Source: Verrucomicrobiaceae bacterium (GTDB taxonomy: Bacteria; Verrucomicrobiota; Verrucomicrobiia; Verrucomicrobiales; Verrucomicrobiaceae). Taken from it: a stretch of DNA of 64,000 nucleotides. Every line of letters begins with the position of its first letter. The stretch's first letter is position 1. Location of the stretch: the NCBI GenBank assembly GCA_016713245.1, contig JADJPM010000004.1:2232001-2296000 (forward strand), given 5' to 3'. A program made the translations under genes and the position numbers. Of the stretch, positions 35,415-46,300 are shown piece after piece. The notes under the pieces are model-generated. The model was not told the DNA's origin and made no database searches. It saw nothing but the letters and a program-made list of their open reading frames with translations.

Positions 35415-38287
35415 ATGCCGCTTCATTCTGATCCAGATCTCACGCATGCCGCAGCGGTGACTCGCGGTGGGGATCAGGGGCTGCTGCGGCTGACGGTGGA
35501 GGAAGTGGCGGCGCTACTGCCGCAAGGTGACTACGCGGTGGAGGCTCTCATCGGTCAGGGAGGCATGGGAGCGGTTTATCGGGCCACACAGGTGCGGCTG
35601 GGGCGTGCGGTGGCGGTGAAGATCATGCGGCGGGAGCAGGGCGCGGATGCGGGCTTTGAGGCACGCTTTCGGCTGGAGGCTCTGGCACTGGCAAAGCTGC
35701 ACCACCCGAACATTGTGAGTGTGTTTGATTTTGGTGAGGCCGGACCGGAGCACCTGTACCTCACCATGGAGCTGGTGGAGGGGGCGGACCTCATGGAGAT
35801 CATCCGCAGCCGCCGCATGACGCAGGAGCTGGCGCTGGCTCTGCTGCCACAGATTTGTGACGCGCTACAGTTCGCCCATGACCACGGCATCATTCATCGG
35901 GATGTGAAGCCGAGTAACATCCTGGTGACAGCGGAGGGCAGCATCAAAGTGGCGGACTTTGGTCTGGCGAAGCGCTTTGACGCGGAAAGCAGCTTTCACA
36001 CTCGCACGGGCACACGCATGGGCACGCCGGACTATGCCGCGCCTGAGCAGTTCGACGCGGAGGCGGAGGTGGATCACCGGGCGGATGTCTATGCCGTCGG
36101 GGTGATGATTTACCAGATGCTCACCGGCCATGTCCCGCGTGGGGCGTGGAAGCCACCCTCGCAGCGCTCGGACTGCGATGAGCGATGGGATGCGATCGTG
36201 CGCCGGGCCATGCAGACGGAGCCTGAGGAGCGTTTTCAGCAGATCCGCGAGCTGCGGGCTTCGGTGAGCAGCATCGCGACGCGGGAGGTAAGTGAGGCAA
36301 CTCCAAAAACAGCCGCTGAGGGTGAAAAGTGGCCTGCACAGCGACGGCTGCTTCTGCGTGTGGGCTTGCTGGCTGCGGTGCTGCTGCTCGCTGCGGGGCT
36401 TGTTTGGACGTTTGGGTGGCCTTTTTCACCTTCGCCTCTGCGGGCAGAGAGTGTGGCCCTGCCGCCGCTGGCACCGCTCACGCTGCCTGCTGGCACTCCG
36501 GGGATGGCAAGGGAGATTTTGCTGCAAGGAGGCGCGGTGCGGTGCCTGCAGATGCTGCCGGACTCACGCAGGGTGCTGCTCATCCAGGAGGATCAAACGC
36601 AGCTCATGGACATGCAGACTCAAAAGTCGCTCTGGGTGGTCAAAGGCCGCCATGAGGTGGCGACGAGTGTCGCGATGAGCCAGGACGCAGCACGCTACGT
36701 CACCTTTGAATCGGCGGCGACAGATGGTCCGTCGGCTGGCAATGCCGAAACGGCCTCCGGGCAGGCTTTGGTCTCTCTTTTTGCCACAGCCACGGGTGAG
36801 CTGATGCAGAGCTGGGTGCTGCCTTTTCACCGTGCGGCCCGAGTGAGCCACCCCATCGCCATCTCGCCCGCTGGCGAGACAATTTTGGTGCGCCATGGCA
36901 TGACGGCGGATCGCTCCAGCCGCTTTGTGGCTCTCAGCGTGGGAAAAACGGCTCCCGTGGCCGAATGGACCTCCGCCGGCCACACGGGCCACTCCATCCA
37001 TGGCCTGAATGAGACGCTTTTTATCTCCACGGGCGAAGGGGAGCCTTTTTTGATGAATCCGGCGGCTCCAGCGGGAAAACCCGCTCTACCGGGTGATTTG
37101 GCTCGGGCTCGATTCACCAGCGCCATCAGCCCGGATCGGCACTGGCTCGTGGCGAATCTGACGGCAGAGGGTCACCACGTCTGGCAGCTCACGGATGGCA
37201 AGCTGACACATTCTTTGGAGCACTCGCGGTGGACGGTCGATAGTGGGCGCTTCGCTGGCAATGACCTCATTTTGCGCAAAACCGGCGGTGTCGATCCCAA
37301 GGTCGGTGTCTTGCACGTGTGGGACCGCCGCAGCGGCGAGCTGCTCGCCACGCACCTGCCTGCCCGGAAGGATCATTTTTTCGGACCACAGGCCAGCAGT
37401 GACCCTGGCGGCACTTTTTTCGTCATCGACATCAAGCCCTACTACTCCGCGAAAGGGCCGTATTACCTGCAACTCTGGCGTCTGCCGAAGCCTGGGGAAA
37501 AATACAGTGCTGAAGCGCCGTCCACGTCGCTCCCGAGCACCACCCCGGCCTCCGCCACGAAAGAAAAACCGCTCGTGAACAGCCTCGGCATGAAGTTCGT
37601 GCCCGTGCCAGGAACGCAGGTGCTTTTTTGCGTCCATGAGACGCGGCGGCAGGACTATGCCGCCTATGCCAGCCAGACGGAGGGCCTCAGCACGGCTTGG
37701 CAGGATCACCGCTATGATGGTGTGCCCTGCGGGCACCAGGACGATCATCCCGTCATCAGCGTGAGCTGGCATGAGGCGCAGAATTTTTGCCTCTGGCTCA
37801 GCCGGAAAGACGGCCACACCTACCGACTGCCCACGGATGCGGAATGGAGCACTGCCGTGGGCCTCAGCGAGCCTGCTGGCCGCACCCCGGCTATGCTACA
37901 CAGCAAGGACATGAATCACTTCCCCTGGGGCCGCCGCTATCCGCCCATCACCCGCGACCGCGTCGGCAACTACGCCGACGCCGCCTGGAACGAGGCATTC
38001 CCCGCCGAGCCCTTCATCGAAGGCTACAGCGACGGCTTTGCCACCACGGCACCCGTGATGAGCTTTTCGCCAAATGCGCACGGCCTCCACGACCTCGGCG
38101 GCAACGTCTGGGAGTGGGTGCTCGACTGGTATGACGAGAGCAAAAAGAGCGTCTCCTGCGTGGCGGCTCCTTCCTGCGCTGCCGACTCAAAGGTCACATC
38201 CTCTCCTCCATCCGCAATCCCCGCCCACCCGAGGCACGCTACCTCGACCGCGGCTTCCGCGTGGTGATGGAGCTGCCGGAGAAATAA
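35415..38287 (+). CDS. Ser/Thr protein kinase fused to a formylglycine-generating-enzyme-like domain (frameshift near the end)
   Basis: About 957 residues. An active-looking kinase domain (about 38-292) has GQGGMGAVYRA, VAVKIM, IIHRDVKPSN, ADFGLAKRF and MGTPDYAAPEQ. A membrane helix (about 315-340), a beta-propeller-like region (about 370-700) and an FGE/SUMF1-like domain (about 716-957; GMKFVPVPG, HPVISVSWHEAQNFCLWLS, YRLPTDAEW, LGGNVWEWVLDW) follow. As read, the frame ends at 38267 with a scrambled tail. Adding one A to the run at 38142-38146 restores the family ending (LLRGGSF to DRGFRVVMELPEK, stop 38287). It probably phosphorylates targets read by the FHA-LuxR protein (inference). Confidence 0.8.
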
Positions 38288-38318
38288 ATGCCCGCGTCGA
38301 AACCGCCTGTCGGGTCCC

Positions 38319-38336
38319 ATTGGCAGTCCTGCCAAT
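38319..38336. promoter_or_regulatory. palindromic operator, site 2 of 3
   Basis: ATTGGCAGTCCTGCCAAT, a perfect inverted repeat around TC/GA identical to sites 1 and 3. It lies 61-73 nt upstream of the FGE-domain gene (start 38398 or 38410), between it and the kinase gene. Confidence 0.6.
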
Positions 38337-38409
38337 ATCATTCACGACCGGTGACACTATCATCCCGCGCCGAATTCCGCGCCATTTCTTCTCCCACATG
38401 CTTCCCGTC

Positions 38410-39780
38410 ATGAAGGCACTCCACCTCGCCCTCACTGCCGCTGTTTGCGTCCTGCTCGCAGGCACAGCACCAGCCCAAACCACCCCTCTCCCGCCCGCCG
38501 TGCTCCAGCGGCTGGCGGAACTCCGCTCCGCTTACGATCAATACCTCGAAACCCATGTCCTCCAGGCCCATGCCAGCGCCGTCACCGCCCTCGAGGCCAG
38601 CTACAGCCGCGCCCTCGAGCGTGCCCGCGACGAGGCCACCACGCGCGGCGATCTGGACAGCGTCATCGCCATCAAGGCGGAGCTGAGCCGCGTGGAAAAG
38701 AAGGAAGCCCTCCCGCCCGATGGCGATGACGCCCTCCCCGCCGCCTTCAAGCCCCTGCGCACCACTTTCCGTGCCGAAACCTCCAAACTCGAGCAAGCCC
38801 GTGACGCAAAAATCACCCCCGCACGCCAGCGCTACGACACTGCGCTGGAGCAATACCAGGTGCAGCTCACGCAGAGCCAGCAGCTCGAAGCCGCGCTGCA
38901 TGTTAAAGGCCTCCGCACCGCCCTCACCACCCAACAGCCCGCTGCGACGCCCGCTCCCAAAGTAGTCACAGAAGCCGCACCGGCTGTTCCGGCGCCCAAT
39001 GAGAGAGCAGGAGCTCTATCTCCTACTTTTGCCACCAAAGACGCCCCCTTTGTGAATTCCCTCGGCATGAAATTTGTCCCCGTGCCCGGCACAGATGTCC
39101 TCTTTTGCATCCATGAGACCCGGCGGCAGGATTACGCGGCCTATGCGGCGGAGGTGCCCGGTCTTCATAAAGGCTGGATAAAAAATAGCGACAAAGGTGT
39201 CCCCTGCGGTGCTGAGAATGACCACCCCGCCGTCAGCATGAGCTGGGTGGATGCGCAGGCGTTTTGTGTCTGGCTGGGCAAAAAAGAAGGACAGACCTAC
39301 CGCTTACCGACCGACGCCGAATGGAGCTTTGCCGTCGGCATTGGCCGCGAAGAAAAGCGCAGCCAGGGCACGACCCCTGAAATGCTCCACACTAAGGTGC
39401 CAAAGGAGTATCCCTGGCATGGCCCCTGGCCCCCCACCGCCAAAGACCGCACGGGCAACTACGCCGACATCACCCGGACGGCAAAAATACCTGAATCAGG
39501 CCCATCCGGCATCCCAGACTATGACGACGGCTATGCCACCACCGCACCTGTGATGAGCTTCAAGCCCAACAAATACGGTCTCTACGACATGGGAGGGAAC
39601 ATGTTTGAATGGGTGGAGGATTGGTTCAACACCACTCAAACCACCCGCACACTACGTGGAGCCTCTTTTGTCAAAAGCGACATCAACGGCCTGCTGTCCT
39701 CCGCCCGGACCCACCGTCCTCCCGACCACCACGCCTGGCACGACGGCTTCCGCATCGTGCTCGTGCTACCGGAAAAGTGA
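38410..39780 (+). CDS. exported coiled-coil protein with FGE/SUMF1-like domain
   Basis: A 456-residue exported protein with signal peptide MKALHLALTAAVCVLLAGTAPA (or MLPVMKAL from 38398). Its long charged helical region (about 25-175, ERARDEATTRGDLDSVIAIK) probably forms a coiled coil. An FGE-sulfatase/SUMF1-like domain (about 215-456; LGMKFVPVPG, RRQDYAAYA, YRLPTDAEWSFAV, YGLYDMGGNMFEWVEDW, RTLRGASF) closely matches the C-terminus of the kinase fusion. In many verrucomicrobial members this is a C-type-lectin-like fold without oxidase activity; the paired oxidase cysteines of true FGEs are not evident. It follows operator site 2, so it is probably co-regulated with the regulator. Confidence 0.75.
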   Translation: MKALHLALTAAVCVLLAGTAPAQTTPLPPAVLQRLAELRSAYDQYLETHVLQAHASAVTALEASYSRALERARDEATTRGDLDSVIAIKAELSRVEKKEALPPDGDDALPAAFKPLRTTFRAETSKLEQARDAKITPARQRYDTALEQYQVQLTQSQQLEAALHVKGLRTALTTQQPAATPAPKVVTEAAPAVPAPNERAGALSPTFATKDAPFVNSLGMKFVPVPGTDVLFCIHETRRQDYAAYAAEVPGLHKGWIKNSDKGVPCGAENDHPAVSMSWVDAQAFCVWLGKKEGQTYRLPTDAEWSFAVGIGREEKRSQGTTPEMLHTKVPKEYPWHGPWPPTAKDRTGNYADITRTAKIPESGPSGIPDYDDGYATTAPVMSFKPNKYGLYDMGGNMFEWVEDWFNTTQTTRTLRGASFVKSDINGLLSSARTHRPPDHHAWHDGFRIVLVLPEK

Positions 39781-39785
39781 GTGCC

Positions 39786-39807
39786 CCATTGGCAGTCCTG
39801 CCAATGG
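39786..39807. promoter_or_regulatory. palindromic operator, site 3 of 3
   Basis: Arms CCATTGGCAG and CTGCCAATGG around TC, with the same 18-bp core as the other two. It lies 54 nt upstream of the beta-strand-repeat gene (start 39862) and 5 nt after the FGE-protein stop. Confidence 0.6.
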
Positions 39808-39861
39808 CCTCAGTTTAGATTGGCCAAGCTCTGGTCATCACGGGTATATCGAGAGCGTTTC

Positions 39862-41958
39862 ATGCCTCCTCCGACGCCAAAGGCCACTCTGTCACTCGCC
39901 TGCCCACGACCGATACTCCTCGCGGTGGTGCTGGCCTGCATGGCATGTGCAACGATGGTGGAGGCGACAGATTATACTTGGACCAATTCCAGTGGTGGAA
40001 ACTGGAATGCCAGCACCAACTGGTCACCAAATACCGCCTTCCCCAATGCCACGGTGGACAAGGCTACATTTGGCAGTGCCGCAACGAGTAAAACCATCAG
40101 TGTCAGTGCCGCCGTCACGGTGAATCAGGTGATCGGCACCGTGGGCTACACACTGCGCATGAATGGCAACAGCCTGACTTTTGATGGCACTGCGCCGCTG
40201 CTCCGACACACCGTTTCCAGCTCGGGGGATCGGCTTAACATCACTCGCACCACAGGAGGTAGTCTCATCCTGGCTACGGACACCACCTTTGATGTCGTGG
40301 GTACCAATGCGGACATCTTCGTCGAGTTTGGCATCTCAGGTGCGGGCGGGTTGATCAAAACGGGCACTGGAGATTTGAGACTGAGAGGCACCCAGAGCTA
40401 CCAAGGTGCCACCACCATCTCCGGGGGCAGAATATTGGTGGGTTATCTCTTCACCGATCCACAAAGCGGTGCGGTGACCATCAACGATGGAGCCCTAAAC
40501 CCAGCCGCAGCCATCGTGAATAATGGCACGCTGGAGTTCACCGGCAGCAGCCGCACCCAGGGCACCCATTTCGGCACACTCTCAGGCACCGGAAACCTCG
40601 TCTTCAATAACGACGCTACTCTGAATGCTGCCAACACGCACTCAGGCAGCACTTTTATCAACAGCGGCACGCTGGCACTCGCGAATGTGAATGCCCTCCA
40701 AAACAGCACACTCAGCATCAACAGCAGCTCTAGCAGAGAGGTCACTTTCACCGTCGCTGGAACCAACACCTACCACATCGGTGCCATCACAGGCACGGAT
40801 GCTCTCGCCATTGGCGGCAATACCCTCAGCATCGGTGGCAACAACACCTCCACGACCTATGCAGGCGACATCAGTGGATCTGCTGGCGGACTGACCAAGA
40901 CTGGCACCGGCACTTTTACTCTCTCCGTCGGCAACACTTACACCGGCACGACAACGGTCTCGCAAGGCATCCTCCAAGTGAATGCCAACAACGCCCTCGG
41001 CACCGCCGCAGCAGGCACCAGCGTCGCCAGCGGTGCTGCCTTAAAGCTCAACGGCGTCGCTTACACCACCGCCGAGGCACTCAGCCTCAACGGCAGCGGC
41101 ATCAGCGGTGACGGCGCACTCGTCAACACCGGCACCAGCAGCTATGCGGGCCAGATCACCGCTGCCACAAATGCTACCATCAGCGCAGGCGGCGGCACCC
41201 TCACCCTCACTGGCGGCCTCGTGAAAAACGGCACCACGCTCACCATTGCCGGCGGCGGCAGCGTCATCGTCAGCGGCACCGGCATCAGCGGAGCCAGTGC
41301 GAATAGCGACCTCGTCGTGGACGGCACCACGCTCGTCGTCAATGCTGCCAGCAACTACAACGGCCCCACCACCGTGCAAAACAGCGGCAACCTCGTCGCC
41401 AATGCTGCCATCACCACCACGCAGCTCACCGTTTCCACCAACAGCACCCTCAGCGGCACCGGCAGCATCCAAAACGGCAGCGACACCCTCTACCTCAACG
41501 GTGCCCTCATTGTCGGCGACACCACACTCGGCTCTCCCGTCGCCTCCGACCTCGAAATCAGCGGCACCGGCACCACCATGCTCGGCACTGCCAGCCAGCT
41601 CCACTTTGACCTCTTCACTCGCGGTGGCGATCTCACCGCCGATCCCACCTCCATCGACCGCCTACGTTTATTTGGCCCCCTGGACGCTACTCTCGGCGGC
41701 ACACTCCTCCTCGCCAATCCCACCGCCCTCACCGGCTTCGCCTTGGGCGACCAGTGGCATGTTTTCGACCTCCAAAGCGGCTCCAGCATCACTGGCACGC
41801 TCACCATCAACGACAATGCTCTCAACCTTGCCCCCGGTCTCGGCGCGGTCCTAGACCCCATGACCGGCATCCTAAGTATCCTCAGTGTCCCAGAGCCAAG
41901 CCGCGCCATCCTCATCATGTTCGCCCTGTCGGCTACCGTGCTCCGTCGGCGACGTTAA
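39862..41958 (+). CDS. autotransporter-associated beta-strand repeat protein with PEP-CTERM
   Basis: A 698-residue exported protein. The signal peptide is about residues 1-35 (LLAVVLACMACATMVEA). Gly/Thr/Asn-rich beta-helix repeats follow (about 40-640), with motifs such as GGLIKTGTGDLRL, GGLTKTGTGTFTLS and NTYTGTTTVSQG that match the autotransporter-associated beta-strand repeat. The C-terminus is PEP-CTERM (VPEPSRAILIMFALSATVLR RRR). It is likely surface-exposed, perhaps an adhesin or matrix protein. Start ATG 39862 puts the signal peptide first; the open frame before it runs over operator site 3. Confidence 0.8.
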   Translation: MPPPTPKATLSLACPRPILLAVVLACMACATMVEATDYTWTNSSGGNWNASTNWSPNTAFPNATVDKATFGSAATSKTISVSAAVTVNQVIGTVGYTLRMNGNSLTFDGTAPLLRHTVSSSGDRLNITRTTGGSLILATDTTFDVVGTNADIFVEFGISGAGGLIKTGTGDLRLRGTQSYQGATTISGGRILVGYLFTDPQSGAVTINDGALNPAAAIVNNGTLEFTGSSRTQGTHFGTLSGTGNLVFNNDATLNAANTHSGSTFINSGTLALANVNALQNSTLSINSSSSREVTFTVAGTNTYHIGAITGTDALAIGGNTLSIGGNNTSTTYAGDISGSAGGLTKTGTGTFTLSVGNTYTGTTTVSQGILQVNANNALGTAAAGTSVASGAALKLNGVAYTTAEALSLNGSGISGDGALVNTGTSSYAGQITAATNATISAGGGTLTLTGGLVKNGTTLTIAGGGSVIVSGTGISGASANSDLVVDGTTLVVNAASNYNGPTTVQNSGNLVANAAITTTQLTVSTNSTLSGTGSIQNGSDTLYLNGALIVGDTTLGSPVASDLEISGTGTTMLGTASQLHFDLFTRGGDLTADPTSIDRLRLFGPLDATLGGTLLLANPTALTGFALGDQWHVFDLQSGSSITGTLTINDNALNLAPGLGAVLDPMTGILSILSVPEPSRAILIMFALSATVLRRRR

Positions 41959-41973
41959 AAAGGCTCATAGGCT

Positions 41974-42027
41974 CATCTGCCACGCAGGTCTTGCCGAGCA
42001 ATTGGCGCTTTGCACTTCGATTTTGCC
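41974..42027. repeat. 54-bp interspersed repeat, copy 2
   Basis: It begins CATCTGCCACGCAGGTCTTG and ends CACTTCGATTTTGCC, matching 34120-34173 with about five changes. It sits between the PEP-CTERM gene and the DUF4058 gene. Confidence 0.6.
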
Positions 42028-42060
42028 TTGGCACCCTCTGGGGTTACACTCCGCCTCAGA

Positions 42061-42873
42061 ATGAAGCTCGAAAATCCCTTTCCCGGCATGAACCCCTGGC
42101 TCGAACTGAGCTGGGAGACCGTGCATGTAAAACTCATCGGCTACATCGCGGATGCCATCGACGAGTTTCTTCCGCCTGACCTCCGCGTGCGTGCCGAGGA
42201 GGGCGTCAACATTGGCGCGGATGACCTCCATGAAAACTCTCGCCGCAAGCCTGATGTGGCGATCACAGAGCCCTGGAAACAAGGCCTCGCGCCTGGCTGG
42301 ACGCCCGCAGCGGATTCAGAACACGGCGGCGCATTGCTCGCCTCTCCCAAACTGGTCTTGGAAGATGAAATCATGCCTCGCTGGCTGGAGATCTGCACCT
42401 CCAGCGGAGAGCTGGTGACCGTGATCGAAGTCCTCAGCCCCTCCAACAAGAGCACGGATCGGGATGACTATCTCGACCGCCAGCACAACTATCTCCAAGC
42501 CGGTGTGAATCTCGTGGAGATCGATCTTCTGCTTTCCGGCAGACACACCATCGCTGTGAGGCGTTCCTCGCTCGACATCCCTGACAGCAGGGCTTGCTAC
42601 CTCGCTTGCGTCGTACGGGATACCCGCCCGCGAATGCGTGAAGTCTATGAAACACCCCTTCGTGAACGCCTAAAACCCATCGCCATTCCACTGCGTCCGA
42701 CGGATAAGGATGTCATCCTCGATCTCCAGCCGCTCATTGACCGCTGCTACAAAACCGGCCGCTACTGGCAGACCAATTACCGTCTGGAGCTACCCAAGCC
42801 GCTCCATGCCGAGGACGCCGCCTGGGCCACCGCTCTTTTGCAGGATGCGGGACACCTCGAATCCGCACGATGA
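42061..42873 (+). CDS. DUF4058 family protein
   Basis: A 270-residue soluble protein beginning MKLENPFPGMNPWLELSWET, the standard start of DUF4058, with HDLxxxI-like and RRKPDVAI (about 62-69) and EVLSPSNKSTDRDDYL (about 122-137). The E-V-x-SPSNK segment with the upstream PDVA recalls PD-(D/E)xK nuclease-like folds, but no activity is established for the family. It overlaps the Rrf2 gene (ATGA at 42870). The family is frequent in cyanobacteria, Planctomycetes and Verrucomicrobia. Confidence 0.8.
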   Translation: MKLENPFPGMNPWLELSWETVHVKLIGYIADAIDEFLPPDLRVRAEEGVNIGADDLHENSRRKPDVAITEPWKQGLAPGWTPAADSEHGGALLASPKLVLEDEIMPRWLEICTSSGELVTVIEVLSPSNKSTDRDDYLDRQHNYLQAGVNLVEIDLLLSGRHTIAVRRSSLDIPDSRACYLACVVRDTRPRMREVYETPLRERLKPIAIPLRPTDKDVILDLQPLIDRCYKTGRYWQTNYRLELPKPLHAEDAAWATALLQDAGHLESAR

Positions 42874-43277
42874 AAGTCTCCAAGAAAGCCGAATACGCCC
42901 TCCGCGCCCTCGTGGCGATGGGGCGTGCCCGCGAGGGGACAAATTTCTCCATTCAAGATCTCGCCCGCTCGGAAAACATCCCGCTGAAGTTCCTGGAGCA
43001 GATCCTGCTCGCCTTGAAAAACGGCGGCCTCCTGCGCAGCAAACGCGGCGTGGGTGGCGGCTACCAGCTCGTCGCAAAACCTCAGCGCATCACCTTGGGA
43101 GAGGTGGTCGCGATCTTCGATGGCCCCTTCGATCCCCTGCCCGGCTCCGGCCATGCGGCCCTGGGCCAAGTCTTCGCCAGCTTGCGAGATCAGGTGCTCC
43201 GCTGGTTCACGGAAACCACCGTGGCCGATGTGATCGAAAAGGAGCGCCAGCGCGAGAGCGTCAGCTTTGACATCTGA
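42870..43277 (+). CDS. Rrf2-family transcriptional regulator
   Basis: A 135-residue protein with an N-terminal winged helix (about 1-75; MKVSKKAEYALRALVAM, FLEQILLALKNGGLLRSKRG, GGGYQL) as in Rrf2/IscR/NsrR. It contains no cysteine at all, so it cannot ligate an Fe-S cluster in the way of IscR or NsrR; it may respond to another signal as CymR does. It overlaps DUF4058 by 4 nt and is followed after 88 nt by the large dehydrogenase fusion, which it could regulate. Confidence 0.85.
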   Translation: MKVSKKAEYALRALVAMGRAREGTNFSIQDLARSENIPLKFLEQILLALKNGGLLRSKRGVGGGYQLVAKPQRITLGEVVAIFDGPFDPLPGSGHAALGQVFASLRDQVLRWFTETTVADVIEKERQRESVSFDI

Positions 43278-43365
43278 TCACCGCTGAAAAAATGCTCCCG
43301 TTGGCAATTTTCTTGTCCGGTTCGGGCTTTTGGTGCGGTATATCCGCCCCGCAGTTTTCCCAACC

Positions 43366-46300
43366 ATGAAGCATCTTCTATTCTCCCTCGCCCTCCTCGG
43401 CTCGGTCGCGTCCGCGCAGGAATACCTCGAAATCGCCGCGAATCCGGGCGGAGCCGGGGGTGGTAAAAAAATCGTATTGGTGGCCGGGGATGAGGAATAT
43501 CGCACGGAGGAGTCGATGCCGATGCTGGCGAAGATTTTGGCCAAGAAGCATGGCTTCAATTGCATCGTGCTGTTCTCCACGGACGAAAAGGCGGGCTACA
43601 TCGACCCGAACAACCAGAAGAACATCCGTGGCACCGAACTCCTCGGCGATGCGGACCTCATGATCATCGGCACGCGCTTCCGTCAGCTCCCGGACGATCA
43701 TCTGGCGAATTTCGCGAAGTTCCTGAACGCCGGCAAGCCGGTCATCGGCTTCCGCACCGCCACGCATGCCTTCAGCGGCGGGGCGAAGACGGGCGACTTC
43801 AAGTGGAGCGAGTTCGGGCTCAAGATTCTCGGCGAGAAGTGGGTGGCGCATCACGGCGCGCACAAGAAGGAAGGCACGCGCAGTGTGTTTGAGACCGCCA
43901 ACCTGAAGCACCCGGTGTTGCGCGGTGTGGATGAGATCTTTGGCACCACCGATGTCTATGCCGTCAAAAACCTGGACCTCAGCAAGGCCACCGTTCTTCT
44001 ACGTGGCGCAGTGACGGAGACGCTGCATGATCGCTCGGTGCCGATTCGCGGGCCGAAGAACGACCCCATGCAGGCGCTGGCCTGGCTCTTTGAATACACC
44101 GCGCCGGATGGCAAGGCGACGGGCAAATCCTTCTGCACCACGATGGGTGCCTCGGTCGATTTTGCCGACGAAGACCTGCGCCGCCTCATCGTGAATGCCG
44201 CGCATCACCTGCTGGGCCTGGAGGTGCCTGCGAAGGCCGATGTGGCCTTTGTCGATCCATTCAGCCCCACGATGTATGCCGCGCTCAAGAGCGACTATTA
44301 TAAAGAGCGCAATCTGAAGCCCGGCGACTTCGCCACGGGCAAAAGTCCCTCCTTGGGCCTGCCCGGCGACAAAAAAGCCGCCAAATCCACCCAGCCAGAC
44401 AATGCGCCGCATGCGCCGAGTGCCGAACCACCTGCCGCAACCTCCGCCCGTACACAAAACGTGGCTCCACCGACCAAAGGCGAGCGCATCGTGCTCGTCG
44501 GCAATGGTTTGGCCGAGCGTGACACCTGGTACAGCCGCATCGAGACGGAGCTGCAGCTTCGCTATCCGAACCAAGCCCTCTTCTTCCGCAACATGGGTCA
44601 TGTGGGCGACACCCCGGGCTTCCGCCCGCATCCCGCACGCGTCTCGCAGTGGGCCTTCCCCGGTGCGGAGAAGTTCCACCCCGACAAGACGACTCACAAC
44701 GGCAAGGGCTTCTACCCCACGCCCGACCAGTGGCTCACGCATCTGAAGGCGGACACGGTTGTCGGCTTCTTCGGCTACAACGAGTCCTTCGATGGAGCGA
44801 GCAAGGTGGGCAACTTCGAGGCGGAACTCGACGCCTGGGTCGTGCACACGTTGAGCAAGGCCTACAATGGCAAGACCGCGCCGCGTGTGGTGCTCGTCAG
44901 CCCCGTCGCGTATGAAGATCAGAGCGCCAAACGCGATCTGCCGAAGGGCGACGTGGAGAACTCCAATCTGCTCCTCTACGCCGCCGCCATCGAGAAGGTC
45001 GCGAAGAAGCACTCCCTCACCTACATCGACCTCTTTTCGCCGACGAAGGCCATTTATGCCAAAGGCGGTGACGCCTTCACCACGGGTGGTTTTGTGCCCA
45101 CCGATGCGGGTTATGCCGAAGTCGCCAAAATGCTCGCCACCGGCCTGTATGGCCACGCCAGCTACGAGTCGAAGGCCGATCCAAAGCTCGTGCACGAAGC
45201 CGTGAAGCAGAAGGATTGGTTCTGGAACTGCGACTACAACATCCTCAACGGCGTCCACACGCACGGCCAGCGCTACAATCCCTACGGCCCGCAGAATTAC
45301 CCCGATGAGGTGAAGAAGACTCGCGAGATGGCCGCGCTGCGTGATGAGCTCGTCAGCCAAGTCGTCAGCGGCAAGACCACCGATTTGAAAGTCGATGACA
45401 GCAAGACGCACAAGCTCGCCGAAGTGCCCACAAACTATGTGCCAAGCGTGAAGAACGGCAGCACGAAGTATCTCTACGGCGAAGAAGCCACGAAGACTCT
45501 GACCGTGCCGGAAGGCTACAAGGTCGAGATGTTTGCCTCCGAGAAGGAGTTCCCGAATCTCGCGAACCCGATGCAGATGAGCTTCGACAACAAAGGCCGC
45601 CTCTGGGTCGCCACCATGCCGACCTATCCGCATTACCGCCCCGGTGATGCGCTGCCGAATGACAAGCTCCTCATCTATGAGGACACCAATGGCGACGGCA
45701 AAGCGGACAAGGAAACCGTCTTCGCGGACAAGCTGCACCTGCCCATCGGCTTCGAATTCGCGCCGGAAGGTGTGTATGTGACGCAGGAGCCGAATGTCGT
45801 GCTCATCCGCGACACGAACGGCGACGACAAGGCCGACAGCATGGAGATCATCCTAGGCGGCTTCGACACGCATGACACGCACCACGCCATCAGCGCCTTC
45901 ACCGCCGATCCCAGCGGAGCCTTCATGATGTGCGAGGGCGTGTTCCTCCACTCCAATGTCGAAACACCCTACGGCCCCGTGCGCTGCGTCGATGGCGGCT
46001 TCTTCCGCTACAGCCCGCAGCGCGGCCAGCTTGAGCGCACCATCCAGATGGGCATCCCGAATCCCTGGGGCTTCGTCTTTGACCAGTGGGGCCAGGATTT
46101 CCTCCTCCACACCTCCGGCACCACCATGAACTGGGCGCTGCCCGTTGAAGTGAAGCCCACCTTTGGCAGCAAGACGCCGTCCACCGCCGACCTCGTGCCG
46201 AACGAGCACAAGGTGCGCCCCACCAGCGGCCTCGAAGTCGTCAGCAGCCGCCACTTCCCCGACGACGTGCAGGGCGACCTCATCTACTGCAACGCCATCG

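Noticed and set aside
38319..38336. Sigma-54 promoter reading of TGGCA...TGCCA
   Set aside because: The GG to GC distance is too short for the -24/-12 elements and perfect symmetry favours a dimer operator.
43999..45738. 579-codon minus-strand frame
   Set aside because: Lies antisense inside the ThuA/SGNH region of the dehydrogenase fusion and shows no motif.
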